Positions 1 through 6,851 of a DNA stretch of 56,026 nucleotides are shown piece after piece (position 1 is the stretch's first letter; each line of letters starts with the position of its first letter). The notes below the pieces were generated by a model. It was not told where the DNA came from, made no database searches, and worked only from the letters and a program-made list of their open reading frames with translations. The translations under genes were made by a program, and so were the position numbers. Source of the stretch: Cyanobacteriota bacterium (GTDB lineage: Bacteria; Acidobacteriota; Vicinamibacteria; Vicinamibacterales; UBA2999); contig JAIEMQ010000010.1 of the NCBI GenBank assembly GCA_019752015.1, positions 1 to 56,026 of the forward strand, written 5' to 3'.

Positions 1-2
1 CC

Positions 3-647
3 CGTCGGAACATTGGTACCGACGTTCATCGGCTACCGACGTCGGTAACATATAAATTAAGTCCCTTGTCCTGGTTTTATGACGTCGACATCGGCGGCTA
101 CGCGATGTTCGGGAACATCACGTTCACGGCGACGGAAAGTTTCGACGCCATCCTCGGCAAATCGTCCGGACCGATCTTCGGCGGCGGCGCGCGCCTCGGT
201 TTGCCGTGGGGCGGGCTGTTCATCGACGTCGGCGCCTGGCGTTTTCGCGGTAACGGCGAACGCGTGTTCGTGTTTGGAAGCGAGGTGATCCCGCTCGGCA
301 TTCCGGTCGAGGTCAGGATCACGCCGATCGAGGTCAGCGGTGGATGGCGGTTCCGTTTCCGGCGGGCGCCGAACTTCATTCCGTATGTGGCCGGCGGGTT
401 CACGTCCCTCAAGTACCAGGAGACCTCGGACTTTTCGACGCCGGCTGAAAACGTCGACGAGAACTTCAACGGCTATCACCTGCTCGGCGGCGCGGAATAC
501 AAGATCACGCGCTGGCTCGGCGCCGCCGGCGAAGCGTCGTGGTCGACCATCCCGGATGCGATCGGTAAATCCGGGGTGTCGGACGCATTCAACGAAACCG
601 GCCTCGGCGGGACGACCTTCCGGTTCAAAATCACGATCGGCCGATGA
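3..647 (+). CDS. Outer-membrane beta-barrel protein, 5' end cut by window edge
   Basis: The reading frame is open back to the window edge, so the true start probably lies outside; TTG at 66 is the first usable start inside (193 residues). The protein is rich in alternating hydrophobic/polar stretches, aromatic and Gly residues (GGGARLGLPWGGLFIDVGAW, then VAGGFTSLKYQ and HLLGGAEYKITRWLGAAGE), the pattern of a small OmpW/opacity-type outer-membrane barrel. No signal peptide is seen because the N-terminus is missing. The residues upstream of about position 66 look less barrel-like and contain a DNA palindrome, so the junction could be a contig-end artefact. It overlaps the next gene by ATGA. The specific family is not resolved. 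Confidence 0.6.
   Translation, partial: RRNIGTDVHRLPTSVTYKLSPLSWFYDVDIGGYAMFGNITFTATESFDAILGKSSGPIFGGGARLGLPWGGLFIDVGAWRFRGNGERVFVFGSEVIPLGIPVEVRITPIEVSGGWRFRFRRAPNFIPYVAGGFTSLKYQETSDFSTPAENVDENFNGYHLLGGAEYKITRWLGAAGEASWSTIPDAIGKSGVSDAFNETGLGGTTFRFKITIGR
34..47. repeat. 14-bp perfect palindrome at window edge
   Basis: TACCGACGTCGGTA reads the same on both strands, and related words (GGTACCGACG, CGTCGG) sit just upstream. It lies in the doubtful 5' part of the outer-membrane gene. It could be a binding site, or a foldback at the end of an assembled contig. Confidence 0.5.
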
Positions 648-979
648 CGCCGTTCGAACGAAAAGTGCTGACGGCGGTCTCGCGGATACCGGTCGGGCGT
701 GTTTCGACCTACGGCGACATTGCCCGGCTGGCCGGCAAGCCCGGCGCCGCGCGCGCGGTGGGCAACATCATGCAGCAGGGCGCCCACCCGGGCCTGCCAT
801 ACCATCGCGTCATTGCGGCTGGCGGGCGTCTCGGCGGCTATTCCAGCCTGGCCCTCAAACGCTCGATGTTGATTGCGGAAGGCCTGACCGTGACCCCGTC
901 CCGGGTTGTCGGATTTGCAAAAGTCCGGTGGGGGCGGGCCGAAAACGCGAAGATAGTTACGAACCATTTCGTCCCGTGA
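644..979 (+). CDS. Alkyltransferase-like (ATL) protein, MGMT family without the acceptor cysteine
   Basis: This 111-residue protein is the C-terminal DNA-binding domain of O6-methylguanine-DNA methyltransferase alone. Visible marks are the helix-turn-helix start GRVSTYGDIARLAG (residues 18-31), the Arg-finger segment GAARAVG (35-40) and the active-site motif. That motif reads PYHRV at residues 52-56 instead of PCHRV, so the alkyl-accepting Cys is Tyr and repair by methyl transfer is not expected. In the ATL family the Cys is usually Trp or Ala, and the proteins bind O6-alkylguanine and hand the lesion to nucleotide excision repair. That role is inferred here. ATG overlaps the upstream stop (ATGA), suggesting translational coupling. 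Confidence 0.85.
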   Translation: MTPFERKVLTAVSRIPVGRVSTYGDIARLAGKPGAARAVGNIMQQGAHPGLPYHRVIAAGGRLGGYSSLALKRSMLIAEGLTVTPSRVVGFAKVRWGRAENAKIVTNHFVP

Positions 980-988
980 CACGTCTGT
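961..988 (+). promoter_or_regulatory. Candidate ECF-type promoter upstream of the sigma gene
   Basis: GAACC (961-965) and GTCTG (983-987) separated by 17 nt resemble the GAAC / TCTGA elements recognised by RpoE-like ECF sigma factors. The position, about 65 nt before ATG 1052, would suit autoregulation. It overlaps the 3' end of the ATL gene. It was found by eye only. Confidence 0.35.
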
Positions 989-1051
989 TTTGAGCAGTCG
1001 TGACCCGTGGCGTTACAGACGTTTACAGGCACCCTGTCAACGTCGCCTGAT

Positions 1052-1633
1052 ATGGCCCCGTCTAATCCTGCAGGTGACGTGAGAAGCGCCGACCTCGACC
1101 TGGTCGGGCGGATCCGATCGGGTGACGGGCCGGCGTTCGAGGCGCTCTACAAACAGCACTCCACCCGGCTCTACAATCTGGCAAGCCGGATGATGGGTGC
1201 CCACGGCGAGGCCGATGATCTCCTCCAGGACATCTTCCTGCTGGCGTATCGGAAGATCGGCAGCTTCCGGGGCGAATCCTCTCTCGGCACCTGGTTGTAT
1301 CGGCTGGCGATGAACCACTGCCTCGACGTCCTCCGCAACCGGCAGACGCGGATGGGCCAGCAGACGGACTCGCTGGACGAGCCGGACGCGATGCCGGTGG
1401 CATCGCCGGTGCCGGTGCTCGGCGCGGTCAGCCGCATCGATTTGGAGCGCGCGATTGATTCGCTGCCTCCGGCGTGCCGCGCGGCGTTCCTGCTGCACGA
1501 CGTCGAAGGCTTCGGGCACCAGGAAGTCGGCACCATGCTCGGCATCTCGGAAGGGACGTCGAAGTCGCAGGTGCACAAGGCGCGGATGCGGATTCGTTCG
1601 TATCTCGCGCATGGATCGAAGAAGGAAAGTTGA
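1052..1633 (+). CDS. ECF-family RNA polymerase sigma factor
   Basis: The protein has 193 residues from ATG 1052; a GTG at 1007 would add 15 residues. Neither start has a clear ribosome site. I prefer ATG because the extra residues are not family-like. Region 2 is plain: AFEALYKQHSTRLYNLASRM, then DDLLQDIFLLAYRKIGSFRG and LGTWLYRLAMNHCLDVLR. Region 4 contains the helix-turn-helix HQEVGTMLGISEGTSKSQVH. There is no region 1.1 or 3, as expected for ECF (group 4) factors. It would direct core polymerase to stress-type promoters. The stop is 2 nt before the anti-sigma start, so the two are co-translated and presumably paired. An upstream GAACC/GTCTG pair may be its own target promoter. Confidence 0.92.
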   Translation: MAPSNPAGDVRSADLDLVGRIRSGDGPAFEALYKQHSTRLYNLASRMMGAHGEADDLLQDIFLLAYRKIGSFRGESSLGTWLYRLAMNHCLDVLRNRQTRMGQQTDSLDEPDAMPVASPVPVLGAVSRIDLERAIDSLPPACRAAFLLHDVEGFGHQEVGTMLGISEGTSKSQVHKARMRIRSYLAHGSKKES

Positions 1634-1635
1634 CG

Positions 1636-2382
1636 ATGCAGTCCGAACACCTCAACGAAGCCCTCGTCGACCTGGTCGACGGGCGTCTCGACGGCGCTGA
1701 ACAGCGCCAGGCCGAGCGGCATCTCGAGGCCTGCGCGGATTGCCGCGCGCTGATCGAGGACCTGCGCAGCATCCGTGCCGCCGCGTTCATGCTCGATCGG
1801 CGCGCGCCGAAGGCCGAGACCTGGTCGAAGGTGCAGGCGGCCATCGCCGCCGAGCCGCTGCCGAAGGGCCGGCTGCTCGACATGACGTCACGGCGTGGAT
1901 TCGGCGGACGCACGAACTGGGCGGTGTGGCTCGGCGCCGCCGCGGCGTTGATCCTCGCCACGGTCATCGGATTGCTGCCGCTGATGAACCGCACCGAACT
2001 GCCGCAGGACAGCGCGCCGGCCGAGGCCGCGGCGGAAGCCGAGGTCACGGTCCAATCGGTGTCCGCGCAGTTCGAGGCCGCCGAAAAGATTTACCAGAAG
2101 GCGATCGACGATCTGCAGGCCCTCGCCAACAAGGACACCGGCGAGCTCGACCCGCAGGTCGCCGCCGTGCTGCAGAAAAACCTGACCGTGATCGATCAGG
2201 CGATCAGCGAGAGCCGCGAGGCGTTGAAGGCGCAGCCCGCGAATGCCAGCGCGCAGACCGGTCTCTTCGAAGGCTTGCGAAACAAAGTGGCGCTGCTGCA
2301 GCAGACCGTCGAATTGATCAACGAAATGCGCAAGGGCAATCAGGCTGAAGCAGGGCGCCGCGTGCAGACGCTCGCGCAATGA
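1636..2382 (+). CDS. Membrane anti-sigma factor with zf-HC2 zinc finger
   Basis: The start ATG 1636 has a strong ribosome site (GAAGGAAAG, 1621-1629) inside the end of the sigma gene. The product has 248 residues. The N-terminal anti-sigma zinc finger has the H-x3-C-x2-C motif (HLEACADC, His29, Cys33, Cys36). A transmembrane helix follows at about residues 95-118 (AVWLGAAAALILATVIGLLPL region), and then a periplasmic, charged, coiled-coil-like domain with heptad-style Ala/Leu/Gln. It should hold the upstream ECF sigma inactive at the membrane until a periplasmic signal releases it. DUF4097 follows after 7 nt, making a three-gene cassette. Confidence 0.88.
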   Translation: MQSEHLNEALVDLVDGRLDGAEQRQAERHLEACADCRALIEDLRSIRAAAFMLDRRAPKAETWSKVQAAIAAEPLPKGRLLDMTSRRGFGGRTNWAVWLGAAAALILATVIGLLPLMNRTELPQDSAPAEAAAEAEVTVQSVSAQFEAAEKIYQKAIDDLQALANKDTGELDPQVAAVLQKNLTVIDQAISESREALKAQPANASAQTGLFEGLRNKVALLQQTVELINEMRKGNQAEAGRRVQTLAQ

Positions 2383-2389
2383 GCACTCC

Positions 2390-3427
2390 ATGAAACGATT
2401 CCCGGTTCTTGCGCTGTTGATCGCGACCGCATCGCCGGCATCCGCCGCGGTCACGCTGCGCGGCATCGTGCCGGAAGACGGCCCGCGGCTCGGCTGGCTC
2501 GAGCGATACACCGAAGTGCGCCAGGGCCCTGAACAGATCGAGAAGGTGACGCAGACCTACAAGGTCGGCGACGGCGCCGCCCTCGATCTCTCGCACCTCT
2601 CCGGTGACGTGCGCGTCACCGGCGGCGGCGGCAACCAGATCAAGATCGACGCCACCAAGCGCGCGCGGCATCGCGATCCGGAACAGGCCAGGCGGCTGCT
2701 CGAAGCGTTGCGGGTCGACGTCAACAATTTCAACGGCCGCGTCGAAGTCCGCACCATCTATCCGCGGCGCGGATCGTTCGGCAACAACATCTCCGCGAGC
2801 GTGGACTATGTGATCGCGGTGCCCGCCGGCGCAACCGTCTCGTTGAAGTCGATCTCCGGCGATATCAGCGTCACCAACGTCCGCGGCGAGGTGCGCGCTG
2901 AAACCGTCAGCGGCTCCGTCAACGTCAACGCGACGCCGAACGTCACGATCGCCAGGACGATCTCGGGGGACGTGACCGCGCAGAACATCGGCACGCAGAC
3001 CACGCTGGTGCTCAGCACCGTGAGCGGCACCGTGCTCGGCACGGGCCTCAAGGTCCGCGCGCTCGAAGCAGGCACGGTCAGCGGCGACGTCCGGCTGGTC
3101 GGCAGCGAAATCGATCGGCTCGAAGCCAGGTCGGTGTCCGGCAACATCGAGTTCGACGCGCCGCTGACCAGGGGCGGCCGCTACGAATTCACCTCGCACT
3201 CCGGCAACGTCCGCCTGTGGCTGTCGGGCAACACCGGCTTCAACCTCGATGCCGACACGTTCAGCGGCAGCGTCCGATCGGATCTCCCGGTGACCCTCCG
3301 CGCCGTCGGACGGACCGAACCGAACCGGCGCGGCAGTAACCGCGCCATCCGCGGCTCCTACGGCGACGCCAGCGCGATTCTCTCGGTCCGCAGCCACAGC
3401 GGCTCCGTCGTCATTACCAAAAAGTAG
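2390..3427 (+). CDS. Exported DUF4097-family beta-strand repeat protein
   Basis: The protein has 345 residues, with a signal peptide at about 1-20 (MKRFPVLALLIATASPASAA). The rest is a right-handed beta-type repeat: a recurring pattern of SGDV/SGSV turns every 15-20 residues (VSLKSISGDISVTN, AETVSGSVNVN, RTISGDVTAQ, SVSGNIEF, HSGNVRLW, SGSVRSD, SHSGSVVITKK), typical of DUF4097. Family members are often encoded next to ECF sigma/anti-sigma pairs in Acidobacteria and Bacteroidetes; their biochemical role is unknown. Here it is the third gene of the sigma cassette, 7 nt after the anti-sigma stop, so it is probably part of the envelope-stress output or sensor. No catalytic residues are evident. 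Confidence 0.85.
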   Translation: MKRFPVLALLIATASPASAAVTLRGIVPEDGPRLGWLERYTEVRQGPEQIEKVTQTYKVGDGAALDLSHLSGDVRVTGGGGNQIKIDATKRARHRDPEQARRLLEALRVDVNNFNGRVEVRTIYPRRGSFGNNISASVDYVIAVPAGATVSLKSISGDISVTNVRGEVRAETVSGSVNVNATPNVTIARTISGDVTAQNIGTQTTLVLSTVSGTVLGTGLKVRALEAGTVSGDVRLVGSEIDRLEARSVSGNIEFDAPLTRGGRYEFTSHSGNVRLWLSGNTGFNLDADTFSGSVRSDLPVTLRAVGRTEPNRRGSNRAIRGSYGDASAILSVRSHSGSVVITKK

Positions 3428-3491
3428 CGTCGGCTTACCTATCCGGCCCGGCCGTAGGCCCCTTTCCTCAGGAAGCGAGGCGGTACGCTTC

Positions 3492-3513
3492 TGGCATAAT
3501 AGGCATCGGAGGA
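3492..3513 (+). promoter_or_regulatory. Candidate extended -10 and ribosome site for the next gene
   Basis: TGGCATAAT (3492-3500) matches an extended -10 element (TGn plus CATAAT), and GGAGGA (3508-3513) is a good ribosome site 6 nt before ATG 3520. No convincing -35 is seen. If the -10 is used, the leader is very short. Confidence 0.35.
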
Positions 3514-3519
3514 AATCGC

Positions 3520-3954
3520 ATGAAGGTCAGATGGCTCGTCGCAGTCCTGTTGGCTGCATCCACCGGCGTCGTTGCCGCTCAGCAGAGTCAGGTTCCGACG
3601 ACCGAAACCGCGCTCGGTTCCGTGCGCATCCCCCGCAGCGTCAAGGCTGACGGAAAAGATCTCAAGGCCGGCACCTATCAGGTGCGGCTCACCGCCCAGG
3701 ACGCGTCACCCGCGGTTCCGGGCATCAAGATGGAACGCTGGGTCGAGTTCGTGCAGGGTGGCAAGGTCGCCGGTCGCGAAGTCGCCAGCATCATCACCCC
3801 CGACGAAGTGAAGGACACGCAGCAGGGTCCGGATCTGCCGGGCAAGCAGCCAAAGGCCGGCACGCGCGTCGACACGCTCAAGGGCGGCGATTACATCCGG
3901 GTCTGGATCACGCGCAACGGTGTTCAGTACCTGATCCACCTGCCGCCGGCTTAA
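3520..3954 (+). CDS. Small secreted protein of unknown function
   Basis: The protein has 144 residues. The signal peptide is clear (MKVRWLVAVLLAASTGVVAAQ, cleavage near residue 21). The mature part is polar and contains GSVRIPRSVKADGKDLKAGTYQVRLT, a short beta-sandwich-like stretch of the kind seen in small acidobacterial envelope proteins (KxLKAGTYxV...). I do not recognise a named family. ATG 3520 is fixed by the GGAGGA site. The gene stands alone between the sigma cassette and a strong terminator and is convergent with RNase G. It is probably soluble in the periplasm. Confidence 0.7.
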   Translation: MKVRWLVAVLLAASTGVVAAQQSQVPTTETALGSVRIPRSVKADGKDLKAGTYQVRLTAQDASPAVPGIKMERWVEFVQGGKVAGREVASIITPDEVKDTQQGPDLPGKQPKAGTRVDTLKGGDYIRVWITRNGVQYLIHLPPA

Positions 3955-4026
3955 AAAAAGTAAAAACGAAAAAGCAAAAAGGAAGAGGCCCTCCTCTTCC
4001 TTTTTCATTCTTAGCTTTTCCTTTTT
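3955..4026. terminator. Bidirectional intrinsic terminator built from two inverted heptamer arrays
   Basis: A perfect 13-bp stem (3976-3988 with 3993-4005, loop CCCT) is flanked by A-rich DNA on the left and T-rich DNA on the right, so it should terminate both the secreted-protein gene and RNase G. The left flank is four heptamers, AAAAAGT, AAAAACG, AAAAAGC, AAAAAGG (3955-3982). Read on the minus strand, the right flank is again four heptamers, AAAAAGG, AAAAGCT, AAGAATG, AAAAAGG (4026-3999). Confidence 0.9.
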
Positions 4027-4032
4027 ACTTTC

Positions 4033-5649
4033 CTATCCGCCAATCGACATCACGTCGAACTGTTCATGATGCAGGTGGACGTCAGATTTGACGATGACGT
4101 CCCTCTGCAGCATGTTCTTCAGATCCTTCAGCACGCCCCGCTCTTCTTCCTGCAAGGCCCTCGCGATATCCGGATTGACGCGTAGCAGCACGCCCGGCCC
4201 GTCGAGATCCGATCCGACCTTCTTCACTTCCGACAGAATCTCGTAGCACACCGTCGCGCTCGACTTGATCGTGCCGGCGCCCGAGCAATACGGGCACGGC
4301 TCGGTGAGCACGCGCTCGAGACTCTGCTTGACGCGCTTGCGCGTGACGATGACGAGGCCGAAGTCGGAGACCTGCAGCGCCTTCGACGGCGCGCGATCCT
4401 TCCGCAGCTCCTGCTCGACCGCCTGGAACACTTTCTGGCGGTTCTTCTTCTCCTCCATGTCGATGAAGTCGCAGACGATGATGCCGCCGAGATCGCGCAG
4501 CCGGATCTGGCGCACGATTTCCTTGGCGGCCTCGAGGTTGGTCTTGATGATGGTGTCCTCGAGCCGGCCGGCCGTTTTCTTGCCGACGTAGCGGCCGGTA
4601 TTCACGTCGATGGCGACCAGTGCTTCGGTCTGGTTGATGACGATCGACCCGCCCGACTTCAGCCACACCTTGCTGCGCAGCGCCTTGTCCAGCTCGGCCT
4701 GCACGCCGTACTCCTCGAAGATCGGGAAGTCCTTGTCGTAGCGCTTCACGCGAGTGGCGAGGTTCGGCATGATGCGGTTGATGAACTCCACCGCGCGCTG
4801 ATACTCGACCGGATGATCGATGCGAATCGCGGAGTAATCGTCGGTCAGCAGATCGCGCAGCAGCTTGGCGACCAGGCTCGGCTCCTGGTAGACCGTGACC
4901 GGCGCGCGCTTCTGCTCGCCGCGCTGCCGCATGTCGACCCAGATCTTGTAGAAGTAATTCAGGTCGGCGAGGATGTCTTCCTTCGACCGGCCCGAGGCGG
5001 CGGTGCGGATGATGACGCCGCCGTTGAAGCTGTGCTGCTCGCGGAACTCCCTGACAATGCCGCGCAGCCGCGAGCGCTCGTCGCGGCTGTCGATCTTGCG
5101 CGAGATGCCGATGTGATCGACGGTCGGCATGAAGACCAGGAAGCGTCCCGGGAGCGTGACGTGGCAGGTCAGGCGCGCGCCTTTCGTGCCGAGCGGCTCT
5201 TTCGCCACCTGCACGATCACGTCCTGTCCTTCCTTCAGCAGCTCTTCGATCTTCGGCTCGGGCCCGCGCTTCTCGTCATCGCGATCGCGACGATCACGAC
5301 GCTCACGTCCGCGGCGCTCCGGCGGCGCCGACGAACCCTCCGTGGCGCCATTGGCACCGTTGGAACCAGTGGAACCGCTGGAACCGTCCTTGTCGTCCTC
5401 GTCACTGTCGTATTCGTCGAGATTCGCGAGGACGTCAGAGACGTACAGGAAACCATCGCGCTCGAGGCCGATGTCGACGAACGACGACTGCATGCCGGGC
5501 AGCACTTTCGACACCCGGCCCTTGTAGACGTTGCCGACGACACCGCGATTCTGTTCGCGTTCGACGAAAAGTTCAGCGAGCTGGTCGTCTTCGAGGATGG
5601 CCACCCGTGTTTCGTGGCCGTTGGAGGAGATGATCATCTCCTTGTTCAT
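4033..5649 (-). CDS. rng: Ribonuclease G/E family endoribonuclease
   Basis: The protein has 538 residues from ATG 5649, chosen because GGAG lies 8 nt upstream and the N-terminus MNKEMIISSNGHETRVAILE fits the family; a GTG at 5658 is possible. Order: S1 RNA-binding domain (VGNVYKGRVSKVLPGMQSSFVDIG...), RNase-H-like part, then the DNase-I-like catalytic part with the two metal-binding Asp motifs ALVAIDVNTGRYVGKK and GGIIVCDFIDME. The zinc-link CPYCSGAG joins dimer partners. The long C-terminal scaffold of RNase E is absent, so it is RNase G-like: 16S rRNA 5' processing and mRNA decay. An acidic/basic insert with five Gly-x-x units splits the S1 domain. It is last in the mre-mrd-rodA operon, 36 nt after rodA, a classic neighbourhood. 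Confidence 0.93.
   Translation of the reverse strand: MNKEMIISSNGHETRVAILEDDQLAELFVEREQNRGVVGNVYKGRVSKVLPGMQSSFVDIGLERDGFLYVSDVLANLDEYDSDEDDKDGSSGSTGSNGANGATEGSSAPPERRGRERRDRRDRDDEKRGPEPKIEELLKEGQDVIVQVAKEPLGTKGARLTCHVTLPGRFLVFMPTVDHIGISRKIDSRDERSRLRGIVREFREQHSFNGGVIIRTAASGRSKEDILADLNYFYKIWVDMRQRGEQKRAPVTVYQEPSLVAKLLRDLLTDDYSAIRIDHPVEYQRAVEFINRIMPNLATRVKRYDKDFPIFEEYGVQAELDKALRSKVWLKSGGSIVINQTEALVAIDVNTGRYVGKKTAGRLEDTIIKTNLEAAKEIVRQIRLRDLGGIIVCDFIDMEEKKNRQKVFQAVEQELRKDRAPSKALQVSDFGLVIVTRKRVKQSLERVLTEPCPYCSGAGTIKSSATVCYEILSEVKKVGSDLDGPGVLLRVNPDIARALQEEERGVLKDLKNMLQRDVIVKSDVHLHHEQFDVMSIGG
5341..5385. repeat. Five 9-nt tandem units inside the RNase G S1 domain
   Basis: Read on the minus strand the units are GGTTCCAGC, GGTTCCACT, GGTTCCAAC, GGTGCCAAT, GGCGCCACG, each encoding Gly-Ser/Ala-x. 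They form a flexible linker inside the S1 domain insert, followed by an Arg/Asp-rich segment. Confidence 0.85.
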
Positions 5650-5685
5650 GAGGGACACTCCGCGCGGGGCGTGGCTCGGGCATGG

Positions 5686-6771
5686 CTAGTTCGTGAAGCG
5701 CCGCATTCTCACGTTGAGAATGAGGCCGAAACCGGCCAGCGTCGCGATCAGGGAAGAGCCGCCGTAACTCATCAACGGCAGCGTCAGTCCCTTGACCGGC
5801 GCCAGACCCGCCGACATGGTGATGTTGTAGAGGACCTGAAACGTGAATGACGCCAGCACGCCCAGCACTAAATAGGCGCCGAGACGGTCCTTGGCCAGCC
5901 GGGCCGCGTCGAGCGCTCTCATAATCACGAAGAAATACAAACCGAGTGCGACGAGCACACCAAGCAACCCCTGCTCTTCGGCGAGCACCGAAAAGATGAA
6001 GTCGTTGTGCGCGACGGGCAGGAAGCGCAGCTGGCCCTGCGTGCCGCCCATGAAGCCTTTGCCCATCATCCCGCCGGAGCCGACGGTGATGCGGGCCTGG
6101 ATCTGCTGATAACCCGCGCCCTTGGGATCGGACGACGGATCGAGGAAGGTGGAAATGCGCTCGCGCTGATAATCCTTGAGCGCGAATTTGTAGCCGATCG
6201 GCGCCGCCAGTACAGCGACGATCAGCATTGCGTAGATGTATTTCATCGGCATGCCGGCGACATAGGCAATCACGAACAGGATCGGCAGCAGTGTAATGGC
6301 CGTGCCCAGGTCCGGCTGGCGCGCGATGATGAGGAACGGCACCGCCGTCAGCCCGGCGGCGATCAGCAGATCGTTGTTGGTGAGCGCCGGCCGGCGTTCT
6401 TCGCCCAGCATTTTCGCGAGCATCAACGCCAGCGTGGCTTTGGCGAATTCAGACGGCTGCAGGTTGAAGACGCCGAGTTCGATCCAGCGCCGCGATCCGC
6501 CGCGCACCGATCCGAAGAACAGCACGCCGACCAGCAGGATCATCATCGCGAAATACAGCCAGTGCGATTTGTCGGCGAGCGAGCGATAGTCGATGCTGAC
6601 CGCGATCGCCATGGCGATGAGGCCCAGGCCGAGCGCATAAACCTGCGTCCAGTAGACGCGGCCGGCGCCGCCCGTCGTGCTGTAGATCATCGCCAGACCG
6701 ACGGCGCAAATCGCCAGCACGGCGCCGATCAACACCCAGTCGATGTGGTGATACAGGCGGCGCTCGAACAT
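5686..6771 (-). CDS. rodA: Rod-shape peptidoglycan glycosyltransferase RodA (SEDS family)
   Basis: The protein has 361 residues with about ten hydrophobic segments. SEDS hallmarks are present: RRWIELGVFNLQPSEFAKA, the ARQPDLGTAITLLP loop, and HNDFIFSVLAEEQGLLG, whose Asp is the conserved catalytic-region residue, then the C-terminal LPLMSYGGSSL. RodA polymerises lipid II into glycan strands of the lateral wall with PBP2, the product of the gene directly upstream. The mrdA TAA and the rodA ATG are adjacent with no gap, so translation is coupled. Length is normal for the family and no key residue is missing. Confidence 0.95.
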   Translation of the reverse strand: MFERRLYHHIDWVLIGAVLAICAVGLAMIYSTTGGAGRVYWTQVYALGLGLIAMAIAVSIDYRSLADKSHWLYFAMMILLVGVLFFGSVRGGSRRWIELGVFNLQPSEFAKATLALMLAKMLGEERRPALTNNDLLIAAGLTAVPFLIIARQPDLGTAITLLPILFVIAYVAGMPMKYIYAMLIVAVLAAPIGYKFALKDYQRERISTFLDPSSDPKGAGYQQIQARITVGSGGMMGKGFMGGTQGQLRFLPVAHNDFIFSVLAEEQGLLGVLVALGLYFFVIMRALDAARLAKDRLGAYLVLGVLASFTFQVLYNITMSAGLAPVKGLTLPLMSYGGSSLIATLAGFGLILNVRMRRFTN

Positions 6772-6851
6772 TTAGCGAGGCTCCGCCACGAAACGGGCCG
6801 TTCGGCTCCGCCTCGCTAAGGCAGTGTCGCCTTGCCCCGCCTCCGGCGGGG
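6772..6851. repeat. Palindromic repeat cluster forming the 3' end of mrdA
   Basis: Arms TTAGCGAGGC (6772-6781) and GCCTCGCTAA (6810-6819) are perfect inverted copies. GGCTCCGCC occurs twice in direct orientation (6779-6787, 6804-6812). CCCCGCC / GGCGGGG (6835-6841 / 6845-6851) is a separate hairpin. All of it is coding, and it supplies the mrdA stop codon. Confidence 0.8.
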
